The notes: a model not told the origin generated them from the sequence alone. Counted from the stretch's first letter, positions 26,766 through 37,082 are shown. The stretch: 64,000 nucleotides of DNA from Rhizobium sp. PP-CC-3A-592 (GCF_003217095.1 NZ_QJSR01000002.1:372001-436000), one strand, 5' to 3'. Translations and numbers: made by a program.

Positions 26766-27698
26766 TCAGTCGAACAGGCTGGAAACGGACTCTTCCTGGC
26801 TGGTGCGGTTGATCGCTTCGCCGATCAGGTTTGCCGTCGAGATCACGCGGATATTGTGCGCGGACTGCACGGCCGTCGTCGGCTGGATGCTGTCGGTGAT
26901 GACGAGCTCTTTCAGCTTGGACGAGGTGACGCGGGCAACGGCGCCGCCGGAGAGAACGCCGTGGGTGATGTAGGCGGTGACGCTGGTCGCGCCGTTCTTG
27001 AGCAGTGCCTCCGCCGCGTTGCACAGCGTGCCGCCGCTGTCGACGATGTCGTCGATCAGCAGGCAATCCTTGCCGGTGACGTCGCCGATGACGTTCATGA
27101 CTTCGGACTCACCGGCGCGCTCGCGGCGCTTGTCGACGATGGCCAGCTGACAGTCCAGTCGCTTGGCGAGCGACCGGGCGCGCACCACGCCGCCGACGTC
27201 GGGCGAGACGACCATGACGTTGCTGAGGTCGTAGTGTTCCTTGATGTCGCGCGTCAGGATCGGCACGGAATAGAGATTGTCCGTCGGGATATCGAAAAAG
27301 CCCTGAATCTGGCCGGCATGCAGGTCGAGCGTCAGAACGCGGTCGGCACCGGCCTCGGTGATCAGGTTGGCGACGAGCTTGGCGGAGATCGGTGTGCGCG
27401 GACCCGGTTTGCGGTCCTGCCGGGCATAGCCGAAATAGGGGAGGACCGCGGTGATGCGCCGTGCCGACGAGCGGCGCATGGCGTCGATCATGATCAGCAG
27501 TTCCATCAGATGGTCGTTCGTCGGGAAGGAGGTGGACTGGACGAGGAAGACATCCTCGCCGCGCACGTTCTCCTGAATCTCGACGAAGATTTCCTGATCG
27601 GCGAACCGCCGGACCGTCGCCCGCCCGAGCGGAAGATTGAGATAGTTGCAGATCGCTTCGGCGAGGAGCCGGTTCGAATTGCCCGCGAAAACCTTCAT
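26766..27698 (-). CDS. prs: ribose-phosphate pyrophosphokinase
   Basis: A 310-residue PRPP synthase, making PRPP from ribose-5-phosphate and ATP for nucleotide, histidine, tryptophan and NAD synthesis. The ATP/ribose motifs are [29 protein letters not shown] and [17 protein letters not shown]. The PRPP signature is [14 protein letters not shown]. The ATG at 27698 ([10 protein letters not shown]) matches the family; the longer frame to 27980 is unsupported. It is convergent with the preceding operon with a gap of only 30 bases. Confidence 0.97.
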   Translation of the reverse strand: MKVFAGNSNRLLAEAICNYLNLPLGRATVRRFADQEIFVEIQENVRGEDVFLVQSTSFPTNDHLMELLIMIDAMRRSSARRITAVLPYFGYARQDRKPGPRTPISAKLVANLITEAGADRVLTLDLHAGQIQGFFDIPTDNLYSVPILTRDIKEHYDLSNVMVVSPDVGGVVRARSLAKRLDCQLAIVDKRRERAGESEVMNVIGDVTGKDCLLIDDIVDSGGTLCNAAEALLKNGATSVTAYITHGVLSGGAVARVTSSKLKELVITDSIQPTTAVQSAHNIRVISTANLIGEAINRTSQEESVSSLFD

Positions 27699-27963
27699 CG
27701 ATGGTCCGCCTGTCGTGCTGTCCGGGATAGGCCCGAACCGGACGGTCCGTTTGCCGTAATCCGCAAGATTCCGTAAACCCGCATCCCAATGCGCGTCGGT
27801 CTCAGGGAGCGCGCCCCCGTCAATGCCGATGGGCGCTTCATAGCGGCCTTGTCCCCGAATGCAAGAGGAACGCCGGCATGGAGAGGGTTTATCCGAAAAA
27901 GATTTCGAAGGCGCTGCCGGGAGGGGCGTTTTAGAGGTCGTGAAAACACCATCATGCCTATGC

Positions 27964-28950
27964 TCAACCGGCCGTGGCATCCCGCCAGGTCAGGTACTGC
28001 CCGACGCTCTTGGTGGCGATGTCGCGCATGGTCTGCGGCAGAACGCCCGACCAGAGATCGGCGCCCTTTGTATCGACGCTGTCCTGCCCCTGGATGCGGT
28101 GCAGGCGGTTGCCGGCCTGGTCGAGCACGTCCCAGACATAGACGATGGTGGTCTTGCGGCCGTCCTTGAACGCCGAGAAATAGCCCTTCAGGATATGCTG
28201 GCTTCCGCCATCCGCTGCCGTCTTGATGGTGAGGCCATGCGAGCGGGCGTCCGCGCCCAGTTGTTCGGAGAGGGGGCGGATGGCCTCGACAGGCGCGCCC
28301 ATGATGGGGAGGAAGCGGATGCTGCCGGCAGGGCCGGCCTTGGCGGCGGGCGCGATGGCGGCTTGCTCTTCCGGCGCGCTGTTGGCTTCTGCGGGCACAT
28401 CGTTTTGCGCTGCCTCTGCCGGTTCGGATTGCGGCGGCTCTGCCGTTCGCGTCCGGGCGGCCGCTTCGGTCTCGCTGACCTGATTGCCGTTTGCAGGAAA
28501 GCCGACCGCGCTTTCGGACGGGGAGATCTGCGGCGACGGGTTGCTGGCGAGCGCCTGGGCTTGGGCCTCGAAGGAGCCGGCCGGGTTGCGGTAGCTCTCG
28601 TCGCCACGGGCATAGGCGGTGCCGGTGATGTCGGGCTGGTCGGCCCGCGGTGCGGGCTGATCGGTATAATTCGGGTCGGAGAGGCTGGCAGATCGCTGCA
28701 CCCGCATCTCATGAACCGCCACCGCGCCAGCAGGTGCGCTGTTCACGACCGGCTGCTGCGACTGCATGGTGTCGAGATCGGCCTGATTGACCGGGGAGGA
28801 CTGATAGCTCCCGTCGCCGACATTCTCCGGCGGCGTCAGCGCGTCGATGCTGTTGCAGGACGACAGCGCGAAAAGAAAGGGGATGGCCAAGAGCGGCGTT
28901 GCGGCACGAATGCGCGCGATGTTCGTCGTCGTTGCGAAAAGGGTGCGCAC
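27964..28950 (-). CDS. outer-membrane-type lipoprotein, unknown function
   Basis: A 328-residue lipoprotein. The GTG at 28950 has a perfect GGAGG six bases upstream and yields a signal peptide with lipobox ALSSC (Cys32). Residues 33-210 are low-complexity, rich in Pro, Ala, Glu and Gln, and probably disordered. The C-terminal about 115 residues look folded: [20 protein letters not shown], then [18 protein letters not shown], ending VGQYLTWRD. The domain resembles lipoproteins found in Rhizobiales but I cannot name a family. The gene stands alone. Confidence 0.7.
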   Translation of the reverse strand: MRTLFATTTNIARIRAATPLLAIPFLFALSSCNSIDALTPPENVGDGSYQSSPVNQADLDTMQSQQPVVNSAPAGAVAVHEMRVQRSASLSDPNYTDQPAPRADQPDITGTAYARGDESYRNPAGSFEAQAQALASNPSPQISPSESAVGFPANGNQVSETEAAARTRTAEPPQSEPAEAAQNDVPAEANSAPEEQAAIAPAAKAGPAGSIRFLPIMGAPVEAIRPLSEQLGADARSHGLTIKTAADGGSQHILKGYFSAFKDGRKTTIVYVWDVLDQAGNRLHRIQGQDSVDTKGADLWSGVLPQTMRDIATKSVGQYLTWRDATAG

Positions 28951-29210
28951 GGTCGACCTCCGTCCTGGACAGATGCTGCGCATGTCGCCCGTCTCCAGCA
29001 CCGGTCACGCCTCATGAGGCATATCGAAACCGCTGGAGTATTACACGCCGATACGCTGGCACACTGTGACGCCATCCGACGGGCCTATCCCGCCGGTCCT
29101 GACATCAGACAATCAGTCTACGGCGATAATCCTAAGAAGCCGTATTGATCCGGCTTCCCCTTTTTGGGGCTGGCAAGGGTTTGATCCCGCTCTATCAGCC
29201 TGGTGAGACC

Positions 29211-30362
29211 TCAGAGGTCGATGACATCGAGACCGTAGCGCGACAGGGCCCGTGGCGCGCCGTCCGTCGTCAGGTAGGTCTGCCCGAGCGTCATGGCCGT
29301 GCCGCTGTCGCTGTCCATGATGATCATGTGCACGAAAAGCGACATATTGGGCAGGATCTCCTGCGGATTGCCGGCATGGAACATCTGCTGCTCCATCCAT
29401 GAGGGCGAGAAGCGGGCGCCGAGCGAGTAGCCGCAGGCATTCAGCCGATGCTTGGCAAGGCCGCGCTCGTCCATGATCTTCGCATGCACATCGAAGACGG
29501 TGCCGAAGGTGTTGCCCGGCCGCAGGACCATCTCGATCGCCTGGATGGTTTCGCGGCAGGCGCTGTAGAGCTCGCGATGACGGTTGGTCACCTCGCCGAC
29601 CACGATCGTGCGCATCATGGCGGCGTGGTAGTGGGCGCTGACGCCGGCCCATTCGAGCGTCAGCTGGTCCTGCGCATCGAGCTTGCGGCGGCCGGCCTTG
29701 TAGCGGCAGAGGAGGGCGTCCGCGCCGGAGCCGATGATGAATTCGTTGGCCGGGTAATCGCCGCCGCCGGCAAAAACCGCGCCCTGCATGGCCGCAAGGA
29801 TGGCCGCCTCGTCGCCGCCGGGGCCGATCAACGGCAGGGCGGCATCCAGCGCGTCGTCGGCAAGGCTTGCGGCCTTCTCGACATGGGCGATCTCGGCCGG
29901 GCTCTTGATGAGCCGCAGCCGGCCGACCAGCATGGATGCGTCGATGATCTGGCCGAAGCTCGCCATCTGGTTGTCGAGCAGCCGGGCGATGCGGCCGGTC
30001 ATGCCGTGCGTGTCGTATTCGATGCCGATGCGCGCGCCGAGGAGGTCGAGTTCGCTCAGCAGGTTCTTCAGGTCCATCGTCGGGTCGGCATTGACCCTGT
30101 CGACCCAGACCTGAATGCGCTCGATATTCGAGGTGTGGCGTGCCTGGCGCAGGTCGGCCGACCGCGTGAGCAGCACCATCGAGCCGTCGGATTTCACGAC
30201 CAGCGTCTGGAAGAAGCAGTAGCCGAAGGTGTCGTAGCCGGTCAGCCAGTACATGCTCTCCTGCGCAAAGAGCAGCAGCGCATCGAGCTTGTCCTCGCGC
30301 ATCTTCGCCGTGAGGCTGGCAAGGCGTGCGGCGTACTCGTCCTGGGTGAAGTGAAGGGCCAT
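29211..30362 (-). CDS. M24 family (Xaa-Pro peptidase/creatinase fold) protein
   Basis: A 383-residue protein: creatinase-type N-terminal domain (about 1-145, with YWLTGYDTFGYCFFQTLVV) and a C-terminal pita-bread fold. The metal-binding residues of true M24 metallopeptidases are not in place: where GxxxxGYxSDxTRT is expected the sequence is LEWAGVSAHYHAAMMRT, and the Glu near the end is not obvious (NMSLFVHMIIMD). This resembles ectoine hydrolase/creatinase-like members that hydrolyse small molecules without the classical dinuclear site. The ATG at 30362 begins one base after the pgeF stop, so it is in the lgt-pgeF operon. Confidence 0.85.
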   Translation of the reverse strand: MALHFTQDEYAARLASLTAKMREDKLDALLLFAQESMYWLTGYDTFGYCFFQTLVVKSDGSMVLLTRSADLRQARHTSNIERIQVWVDRVNADPTMDLKNLLSELDLLGARIGIEYDTHGMTGRIARLLDNQMASFGQIIDASMLVGRLRLIKSPAEIAHVEKAASLADDALDAALPLIGPGGDEAAILAAMQGAVFAGGGDYPANEFIIGSGADALLCRYKAGRRKLDAQDQLTLEWAGVSAHYHAAMMRTIVVGEVTNRHRELYSACRETIQAIEMVLRPGNTFGTVFDVHAKIMDERGLAKHRLNACGYSLGARFSPSWMEQQMFHAGNPQEILPNMSLFVHMIIMDSDSGTAMTLGQTYLTTDGAPRALSRYGLDVIDL

Positions 30363-30363
30363 G

Positions 30364-31149
30364 TCATGCCTCCCTGATGCTGATAGAGGAAATCTGCCGG
30401 CCGTAATCCGGCTCGCCGCGATGGGTGGTCCGGCGGTAGGAAAAGAAGCGTGCCTCGTCCTCATAGGTGCAGAGGCCGAGCTTTTCGGCCCTCACGCCGG
30501 CCGCGAGAAGGCGGGCGACGGTAAGGCCGGGAAGGTCGAACATCGCGTGGTCCGCACGTGCCGACGGCGTGAAGAAACGGGCGTAGGCCGCATCGTGTGC
30601 CAGGAAGCGCGCGACGAATTCGGGGCCGACCTCGTAATTGTCGGGGCCGATGGAGGGGCCGAGGCAGGCGAGGGTGGTTTCGCGTGTGGCGCCAAGGGCG
30701 ACCATGGCCGAGATCGTGCTTTCAAGGACACCCGTCAGCGCACCCTTCCAGCCGGCATGCGCCGCGCCGACGACGCCGGCTTCTGGATCGGCAAAGAGGA
30801 TCGGTCCGCAATCGGCCGAGAGGACGCCGAGCACCATGCCGGGCGTCGCCGTGACCAGCGCATCAGCCTCCGACCGCGTGCCATCATAATCGCCGCCGAT
30901 GATCACGACATCCGGAGAGTGGATCTGATGGACAGTGGCGAGCCTTGCCACGGGCTGGCCGAACCATGCGGCGACGCGGGCGCGATTTTCCTCGACATGG
31001 CCACGGTCGTCCCTCGAGCCGAGGCCGACGTTCAGACCTTCGTAGATACCTTCCGACACACCGCCCTTGCGGGTGAAGAAGCCGTGGGCAACGGATGCGG
31101 AGGCCAGTAGCGGGCTCTGGAGCGGGGAGGGCAAGGCGTCGTCCTGCAT
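30364..31149 (-). CDS. pgeF: peptidoglycan editing factor PgeF (YfiH family)
   Basis: A 261-residue DUF152 family protein that removes L-Ser incorrectly placed in peptidoglycan stems. The Zn/Cys-His-His site is visible as HQIHSPDV, SADCGPILF and AAHAGWKGAL. The remainder, FFTRKGGVSEG and CTYEDEARFFSYRR, is characteristic. Earlier annotation as multicopper polyphenol oxidase is common. It lies in the run lgt - SAM methyltransferase - pgeF - M24, but is preceded by a gap of 195 bases, where an internal promoter could sit. Confidence 0.93.
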   Translation of the reverse strand: MQDDALPSPLQSPLLASASVAHGFFTRKGGVSEGIYEGLNVGLGSRDDRGHVEENRARVAAWFGQPVARLATVHQIHSPDVVIIGGDYDGTRSEADALVTATPGMVLGVLSADCGPILFADPEAGVVGAAHAGWKGALTGVLESTISAMVALGATRETTLACLGPSIGPDNYEVGPEFVARFLAHDAAYARFFTPSARADHAMFDLPGLTVARLLAAGVRAEKLGLCTYEDEARFFSYRRTTHRGEPDYGRQISSISIREA

Positions 31150-31344
31150 TGGTCTTTCGCCCCTTTTGATGTCAGCGTTTTTCGGAAAACGGGCGATGCC
31201 GGGAATGGCTCGCCTCTGATGTGCGCGGGATGTTGACCCTTTGCCGCCCGCCCTGTCAATCGCGCAGGCGGCAGACAGTGTCGGCGGCGGCGGACCGATG
31301 TCCGCTCTCGATGGGGTCGAGAACGGGTGCCGGTTGCGATCCGC

Positions 31345-32436
31345 TCAGGCCTGGAACGGCACCAGGGCAACGGCCGGGTGGCTGACGGCGAGGACCTTGA
31401 AGAGTTCGCCCATCTTGCCTTCGCCCGAGCCGGAAAGCCGCTCCGCATCCTGGCGCACACCTTCCTGCACGATGAGGTCCTTGCCGCGCGCGAGCGCCTC
31501 GGCACGCTCGCGGATGCCCAGAGCGAGCAGGAAATCGCCCTGATAGGTGAGCCCGTTGATGCGAAGACCTTCCGCGACGGCCCGGCGGGCGAGCTGTTCG
31601 AAATCGACATGGCTGGTGATGTCGGCCTCACCGGGATGGGCGAGCGGCGGGTCGAACTGGTGGGCGCGCACGGCCTGGAGCGTGTCGCCGTAATTGGTCG
31701 CCATATGGCCGTAGTCGATGATGAGGGCGGAGCCGTCGGTGCGCTTCAGCCGTGCGGAAATGGCGGCCATGACGGCATCGCGGGCCGGGGCGACTTCGAA
31801 GATGGTGCCGAGCGGCAGCTTGTCTCCCGGCGGCAGAAGGTCGGGATCGATGGTGGCGACGCCGGCGGTGAAGCAGAGATTGTCCTGCGCATCCAGGCCA
31901 ACCATGCGCTCGCGAAAACCCTGTTCGGTCTTGACGAACTGGCGGATGGGAATGGCGTCGAAGAGTTCGTTTGCGACCAGCAACAGGAAGCCGTCCGGGA
32001 TCTCCTCGAAGCTCTCGTGCCAGGCGATCTTGAACTTGTGGGCGACGAGGGTCTGGCTCTGGACCTTCTGCAGGCGATCGCTGGTTTCGACCAGATGGAC
32101 GGTCGCCTTTTCATAGAGCTCCGGCGACAGGCGCGAGAGAACGCGCAGGATATCCGCCATCATCGTGCCGCGGCCTGGGCCGATCTCGGCGATGGCGACC
32201 GCTTCCGGCTGTCCGTGACGACGCCACGCCTCGAACAGGAACATGCCGATGAGCTCGCCGAACAGCTGGCTGATTTCCGGCGCGGTGATGAAATCGCCGC
32301 TCTGTCCGAAAGGTTCGCGGGTGCGGTAGTAACCGTGCTCGGGATCTGCAAGGCAGAGGGCGAAGTAATCGGTGACGCTGATCGGTCCCGTTGCGAGGAT
32401 GATCGCCTTGATCTTGTCCGTGAGCGGCGTGGTCAT
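31345..32436 (-). CDS. SAM-dependent methyltransferase, MidA/NDUFAF7-like (DUF185)
   Basis: A 363-residue protein of the MidA/NDUFAF7 family (DUF185). Motif stretches: [37 protein letters not shown] and [18 protein letters not shown] (SAM-binding). The mitochondrial homologue methylates an arginine of complex I subunit NDUFS2; the bacterial substrate is not settled. The ATG at 32436 overlaps the lgt stop by four bases, and this gene order is common in Rhizobiales. Confidence 0.9.
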   Translation of the reverse strand: MTTPLTDKIKAIILATGPISVTDYFALCLADPEHGYYRTREPFGQSGDFITAPEISQLFGELIGMFLFEAWRRHGQPEAVAIAEIGPGRGTMMADILRVLSRLSPELYEKATVHLVETSDRLQKVQSQTLVAHKFKIAWHESFEEIPDGFLLLVANELFDAIPIRQFVKTEQGFRERMVGLDAQDNLCFTAGVATIDPDLLPPGDKLPLGTIFEVAPARDAVMAAISARLKRTDGSALIIDYGHMATNYGDTLQAVRAHQFDPPLAHPGEADITSHVDFEQLARRAVAEGLRINGLTYQGDFLLALGIRERAEALARGKDLIVQEGVRQDAERLSGSGEGKMGELFKVLAVSHPAVALVPFQA

Positions 32437-33323
32437 GGTCGGCTCCCTACGAGGGATGCCGCCCGGCGGGCGCGCAGGATCGCCCAGAGGCCGAGACCGA
32501 CCATCGGCAGCGACAGCAGCATGCCCATCGTCAGCCAGCCCCCGGCGAGATAGCCGATCTGCACGTCGGGCTCGCGGAAGAACTCCACGAAGATGCGGGC
32601 AAGGCCATAGCCCGTGATGAAGACGCCAGCGATGAGGCCGGGTTTGCGCAGGGCGTGGCGCTTGTAGATGAGGAAGGCGAGCACGAGGAGCAGGAGAATG
32701 CCCTCGAGGCCTGCCTCGTAGAGCTGGCTCGGATGGCGGGCGAACGGGCCGCCGGTCGGGAACACGATCGCCCAGGGCATGGAGGAGAGGCGGCCCCAGA
32801 GTTCGCCGTTGATGAAGTTGGCGAGGCGGCCGAACAGCAGGCCGATGGGGACGACGGCTGCGACGACGTCGAACAGGCTCCAGATCGGAATGGATCGCTT
32901 GCGGGCGAAGATCAGCATGGCGAGGATCGTGCCGATAAGGCCGCCATGGAAGGACATGCCGCCGTTCCAGATCTCGAAGGCCCGCAGCGGATTGGCGATG
33001 ACGGAGGGCAGGTCGTAGAACAGGATGTAGCCGATGCGTCCGCCGCCCACGATGCCGACGGCCACCCAGAGCAGGAAGTCGTCGAGATCGACCTCGGTGA
33101 TCGGTGCCTTGCCGCCCCAAAGCGTTTCGTTGCGCACGATCCGGCGGGCGTAGAACCAGCCGAGCAGGATGCCCGCGACGTAGGCGAGGCCATACCAGTG
33201 GATCTGCAGCGGGCCGATGGCGATCAGGACGGGATCGATCTGCGGGAAGGGCAGGATCGAAAGAAGGCTTGCGATGGGTTCCAAAGGACGTGCTTTAGCC
33301 TCGGTTTCACCTGGCCGATCCAT
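32433..33323 (-). CDS. lgt: prolipoprotein diacylglyceryl transferase
   Basis: A 296-residue inner-membrane enzyme that attaches diacylglycerol to the lipobox cysteine. The Lgt signature [14 protein letters not shown] and the segment [14 protein letters not shown] are present, with HWYGLAY near the start and seven predicted helices. This is the first gene of the minus-strand operon through pgeF. The start at 33323 is uncertain: a TTG at about 33281 gives a shorter N-terminus closer to typical length, and neither start has a strong ribosome binding site. Confidence 0.95.
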   Translation of the reverse strand: MDRPGETEAKARPLEPIASLLSILPFPQIDPVLIAIGPLQIHWYGLAYVAGILLGWFYARRIVRNETLWGGKAPITEVDLDDFLLWVAVGIVGGGRIGYILFYDLPSVIANPLRAFEIWNGGMSFHGGLIGTILAMLIFARKRSIPIWSLFDVVAAVVPIGLLFGRLANFINGELWGRLSSMPWAIVFPTGGPFARHPSQLYEAGLEGILLLLVLAFLIYKRHALRKPGLIAGVFITGYGLARIFVEFFREPDVQIGYLAGGWLTMGMLLSLPMVGLGLWAILRARRAASLVGSRP

Positions 33324-33552
33324 TGCCGACGCGGCAACGGATCAGGACCTGCGGCGGGTGGTTTCTCTGCGGACCGGCATTTCGCCACGCCCGCCTGCCC
33401 GGACCATGGAGGGCGGCATGCATGGGGTCAAGCGAAGCGAGGGTTGCAAGCCCCATGATTCACTGGTTTTTCCTTGCAAGCCGGCCCTGCCTCTCCTACC
33501 TCCATATCACAGGCGCCGTGCGGCGCTCCAACCGCGATCCCGGAGGGACATC

Positions 33553-33813
33553 ATGACGACGACAGGCGCAAACCGCATTCTCGACGATCTTGCCAAGCTG
33601 ATGACGGACGCGGCCGGTGCGGCGCAGGGCGTGCGGCGCGAGGCGGAAACCATGTTCCGGACGCAGGGCGAGCGTATCCTCAACACGATGGACGTGGTGA
33701 AGCGCGAGGAATTCGAGGTCGTGCGCGAAATGGCGCTGCGGGCGCGCGAGGAAAACGACGCCCTTCTGGCGCGTGTCGCCCTTCTGGAAGCACAGCTCGC
33801 CGAAAAGGGTTGA
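33553..33813 (+). CDS. ubiK: ubiquinone biosynthesis accessory factor UbiK
   Basis: An 86-residue small protein of the UbiK (BMFP) family. The N-terminal amphipathic helix ILDDLAKLMTDAAGAAQGV is followed by VVKREEFEVVREMALRAREE and a C-terminal coiled coil (LLARVALLEAQLAEK). UbiK trimers bind membranes and assist ubiquinone synthesis. The ATG at 33553 follows CGGAGGGACATC. It is divergent from lgt. Confidence 0.9.
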   Translation: MTTTGANRILDDLAKLMTDAAGAAQGVRREAETMFRTQGERILNTMDVVKREEFEVVREMALRAREENDALLARVALLEAQLAEKG

Positions 33814-33836
33814 TCGGGCTTTCGAACTCATGTTTT

Positions 33837-33870
33837 CGAGAAGCGGGGAGGGCATCTCTCCGCTTCTTTG
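33837..33870 (+). terminator. likely terminator after ubiK
   Basis: An imperfect inverted repeat of 10-12 base pairs (around AGAAGCGGGGAG and CTCTCCGCTTCT) followed by TTTGTCTTCTT. It lies about 25 bases after the ubiK stop. Confidence 0.6.
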
Positions 33871-34246
33871 TCTTCTTCCCGCGGTCTGGAGTCCGCAGAT
33901 GGACTCCGAACGGTCGAAAACGAGAAAAATTTCGACCCTGTGGACATCCCTAAAAAACGCAATCCGCTGAATCCTTTACTGACTCAGGCTGAATCAGTTT
34001 CCAAAGCTCTATCCACAGCTGCGACGCCTTTTTCAAGCCGTTGGGGCTGGTCTGCAGACTCCGGCGTTATACACTGATTTTACAAGATGATTCGAAACGG
34101 GTCACACGAGATACGGGCAGAGTCATCGGTTCGACCTTGTCGTGCGTTCGTCGATCATTCCATGTTGTTTCCGGTGTCGTCGGGCTTGTGGGGCTTCGCG
34201 TGAGAACGCGATGGCGCATGCCACGCTGGAACTTTGAAGGTGAAGC
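33871..34246. other. non-coding stretch upstream of ybjN-like gene
   Basis: Together with the ubiK terminator, this leaves over 400 bases with no supported gene. Short frames exist, but none has a ribosome binding site or family match. The sequence is locally A/T-richer than its neighbours (around 33920-34090), as expected for a promoter and 5' leader. I see no clear hairpin, riboswitch or operator. Confidence 0.5.
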
Positions 34247-34747
34247 ATGAGCCTCGTAGAACTGGAACTGCAGCGTCAATCCAATCCGGTCGATATGATC
34301 GAGTTCGTCGCGGCCAACAATGACTGGACCTTTGAGCGCTCCGGTGAAGACGAGATCGCGATGACGGTGGAGGGCAAGTGGTCCGACTACCACGTCTCCT
34401 TCTCGTGGATGGAAGAGTTCGAGGCCCTGCATCTTGCCTGCGCCTTCGACATCAAGGTTCCCGAAAGCCGCGTCAACGAGGTCATCCGGCTCCTATCCCA
34501 TATCAATGGCCAGGTGCTGATGGGCCATTTCGACCTCTGGCGTCAGGAAGACGTCGTCATCTTCCGCCAGTCGCTGCTGCTCTCGGGCGGTGCAGAGCCG
34601 ACCGACCGCCAGGTCGAGGTTCTGCTGTCGAGCGCGCTCGACGCCTGCGAAAGCTACTTCCAGGCCTTCCAGTTCGTGGTCTGGTCCGGCGTCGATGCCG
34701 AGCGGGCGGTCGAGGCCGTGATGTTCGAAACGGTCGGGGAAGCCTGA
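34247..34747 (+). CDS. YbjN domain protein
   Basis: A 166-residue soluble protein of the YbjN family (type III secretion chaperone-like fold). Family features: VDMIEFVAANNDWTFERSG near the N-terminus, WMEEFEALHLACAFDIKVP and the core LLSHINGQVLMGHFDLW. YbjN proteins are linked to stress and motility, with no biochemical role assigned. It precedes proC by two bases and very likely shares its transcript, an arrangement conserved in Rhizobiales. Confidence 0.9.
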   Translation: MSLVELELQRQSNPVDMIEFVAANNDWTFERSGEDEIAMTVEGKWSDYHVSFSWMEEFEALHLACAFDIKVPESRVNEVIRLLSHINGQVLMGHFDLWRQEDVVIFRQSLLLSGGAEPTDRQVEVLLSSALDACESYFQAFQFVVWSGVDAERAVEAVMFETVGEA

Positions 34748-34749
34748 AC

Positions 34750-35568
34750 GTGGCGGCGAGCGGTGTGGGCCCGATCGTCCTCGTCGGTGCCGGCAATATG
34801 GGCGGCGCCATGCTGGCCGGCTGGCTTAAAAGCGGCATCTCCGGCACTGATGTGCTGGTGCTCGATCCCGGTCCTGCTCCTGCCATGGCGGCTTTGATAG
34901 CAACGCACGGCGCGCGTCATGTGACGTCCGCGCCGGAGGGTGTCACGGCATCGGTGCTGTTCCTCGCGGTCAAGCCGCAGGTCATGGGCGCCGTGCTGCC
35001 GGGCCTTGCGGCCCTCGTCGGACCACAGACCGTCGTGGTGTCGGTTGCGGCCGGCAAGACGCTCGGCTTTCTCCAATCGCATCTCGGCGACGCCGCCATG
35101 GTGCGCGCCATGCCGAACACGCCGGCGATGATCGGCCGCGGCATCACCGGCGCCTTCGCCAATGCGAAGGTCGGGCAAGACCAGCGCACGCGGGTCAACG
35201 ATCTCCTGAAGGTGTCCGGTCCCGTCGAATGGGTCGATAGCGAAGCCGACATCGATGCCGTCACAGCGCTTTCGGGCAGCGGGCCGGCCTATGTTTTCTA
35301 TCTCGTCGAATGCATGGCAGAAGCCGGTCGCAAGGCCGGCCTTCGGGCGGACCTCGCCATGCGTCTCGCACGGGAAACCGTCGCGGGGGCTGGCGAACTG
35401 CTTCACCAGTCCCCCGATGACGCCTCCAGGCTTCGCCAGAACGTGACATCGCCCGGCGGCACCACGGCCGCGGCCCTCGCCGTTCTGATGGCCGATGACG
35501 GCATGCAGCCGCTCTTTACCGCCGCCATTGCCGCCGCGCGGCAGCGGGCCGAAGAACTGGCCAACTAG
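34750..35568 (+). CDS. proC: pyrroline-5-carboxylate reductase
   Basis: A 272-residue NAD(P)H-dependent enzyme making proline from pyrroline-5-carboxylate. The Rossmann motif GAGNMGGAMLAGWL is at about residues 13-26, VKPQVMG follows, and MPNTPAMIGRG and the C-terminal ALSGSGPAYVFYLVE and TSPGGTTAAAL are all present. Translation starts at GTG 34750, two bases after the YbjN-family stop. No unusual feature. Confidence 0.96.
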   Translation: MAASGVGPIVLVGAGNMGGAMLAGWLKSGISGTDVLVLDPGPAPAMAALIATHGARHVTSAPEGVTASVLFLAVKPQVMGAVLPGLAALVGPQTVVVSVAAGKTLGFLQSHLGDAAMVRAMPNTPAMIGRGITGAFANAKVGQDQRTRVNDLLKVSGPVEWVDSEADIDAVTALSGSGPAYVFYLVECMAEAGRKAGLRADLAMRLARETVAGAGELLHQSPDDASRLRQNVTSPGGTTAAALAVLMADDGMQPLFTAAIAAARQRAEELAN

Positions 35569-35591
35569 ATATTCCTGAGAGGGCAGGCCCC

Positions 35592-35933
35592 ATGACCGAG
35601 ACGATCACCTATGCCGATTTCGAACGTGTCGATATCCGTACCGGGACGATCGTCGAGGCCTCCGCCTTTCCGGAAGCGCGCAAACCCGCCATCAAGCTGG
35701 TCATCGATTTCGGCCCGGAGATCGGGCTGAAGAAATCCTCGGCGCAGATCACCGTCCATTATGATCTGGAAACGCTGGTCGGGCGCCAAGTGCTCGGGGT
35801 CGTCAACTTTCCGCCCCGGCAGATCGGGCCGTTCCGGTCCGAAGTCCTGACGCTGGGCTTCGAGGACGAGGCCGGCGCCATCGTTCTCGCCGCGTCCGAC
35901 AAGCCGGTTCCGAATGGCCGGAAGCTTCTCTAA
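35592..35933 (+). CDS. csaA: tRNA-binding protein CsaA-like
   Basis: A 113-residue single-domain tRNA-binding fold protein: YADFERVDIRTGTIVEASAF at the start, then VNFPPRQIGPFRSEVLTLGF. CsaA acts as an export-related chaperone in Bacillus and binds tRNA. The role in alphaproteobacteria is not well defined. It follows proC by 23 bases on the same strand. Length matches the family. Confidence 0.9.
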   Translation: MTETITYADFERVDIRTGTIVEASAFPEARKPAIKLVIDFGPEIGLKKSSAQITVHYDLETLVGRQVLGVVNFPPRQIGPFRSEVLTLGFEDEAGAIVLAASDKPVPNGRKLL

Positions 35934-36228
35934 CGCCGATGATGTCTCCTGCTATCGACTGACCCCGCGCTTTTCGCTGCGGGAGGCGACGGCATGTGTG
36001 CTTGACCGCCTCTAAGGCGGGACGCAGAGCGTCGCGATGTCCGAATTCCACGGACACAGGATCTCCAATCTTAGGTATCCCTAATTTTACTAGTGTCGCT
36101 TTAGAAAAGCGTTAAGTAGTCAACGGTAGTCTTTTCTGCACAACCGGTCGTAGACGCACGTCACGTGTCGGCTGAGGCTGCAATGGGACCGCAGCGGTTT
36201 TTGCTCCTCGTTGCCTCGGGAGAGATGC

Positions 36229-36507
36229 ATGGAAGAACATCGAAGTAGACCCCGTACGAGAACGTTCAAATCCGGTCGTTTGGTCTTCAATGACGGAAGA
36301 TCAACCCTTGATTGTGTCGTCCGTAATATCTCGGAAGGTGGAGCGAAGCTTTCTTTCAATCAGGTTGCCGTCATTCCGGACGTCTTTCAGATCTCGCTTT
36401 CAGACGGCGCGAAGAAGACCTGCCGGATCGTGTGGCGAAAGTCGTTGGATGTCGGCGTGTCATTCGACGTGCCAGGCGATACGACTCCCTCGGCCGAAAA
36501 CGTATGA
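36229..36507 (+). CDS. PilZ domain protein
   Basis: A 92-residue protein formed almost wholly of a PilZ domain. The c-di-GMP binding motifs are present: an Arg-rich segment SRPRTRTFKSG near the N-terminus and NISEGGA (about residues 35-41). It probably reports c-di-GMP levels. The stop overlaps the ATG of a TadE-like gene (ATGA at 36504-36507), so it heads a four-gene pilin-like operon. ATG at 36229 follows GGGAGAGATGC. Two c-di-GMP turnover proteins are elsewhere in the window, but a link is not shown. Confidence 0.8.
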   Translation: MEEHRSRPRTRTFKSGRLVFNDGRSTLDCVVRNISEGGAKLSFNQVAVIPDVFQISLSDGAKKTCRIVWRKSLDVGVSFDVPGDTTPSAENV

Positions 36508-37082
36508 AAATCGTGCCCCGCGGTCGCTGCGCTCGTGTCTGGATGGGCAGTCTGGGTCTGCCTTTGCAACAGGCCGGGGGGTTACGGAGAGATAATTCCG
36601 GTGTTGCAGCTGTCGAGTTCGCTCTGGTTGCGCCGCTGTTCCTGTTGTTGATTGTCGGGCTTGTCGATCTCGGTTTTGCCTATCACGCGAAGCTGAGGGT
36701 CAATGCGGCCATTTCGGCCGCTTCCTATTATGCATTCCAAAAGGGCCAGGCGCTGACCGCGGCCACGGCTCCTGCCTACAAGACAGATGTCGAGGGCGTT
36801 GCGAGCAACCTGCTTGCCAATCTGAGCGACGATCTCTCCGTCGCGGTCTTTATCAATAACGATCCTACGGGAGCGCAAGCATCGACCACCTTCTGCGTTT
36901 CGGGATATCCGCCTGCATTCACCGCTGCGGGTGCGAAGAGCGTCAGCTGTGGCGGCAATGTAACGTCGGGAAAATTCGTTCGGATCGATGTCAGCGGCCA
37001 CATCACGCCGATTTTCGTCTCCGCGAACCTGTTCGGCGGCTATCTCGCCGTTGCCGACTCCGCACTTGTCAGGATTCAGTGA
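36504..37082 (+). CDS. TadE-like pseudopilin protein
   Basis: A 192-residue protein. After a basic leader, the motif NSGVAAVEFALVAPLFLLLIVGLVDLG-type region (about 33-58, starting with GVAAVEFALVAP) is the TadE signature, a processed prepilin-like N-terminus. The rest is extracytoplasmic with two cysteines in a segment around STTFCVSGYPP and KSVSCGGNV. The ATG at 36504 is within the PilZ stop. The stop overlaps the next ATG by one base. TadE/F proteins are minor pilins of Tad (Flp) pili, cleaved by TadV peptidase. Confidence 0.85.
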   Translation: MKIVPRGRCARVWMGSLGLPLQQAGGLRRDNSGVAAVEFALVAPLFLLLIVGLVDLGFAYHAKLRVNAAISAASYYAFQKGQALTAATAPAYKTDVEGVASNLLANLSDDLSVAVFINNDPTGAQASTTFCVSGYPPAFTAAGAKSVSCGGNVTSGKFVRIDVSGHITPIFVSANLFGGYLAVADSALVRIQ

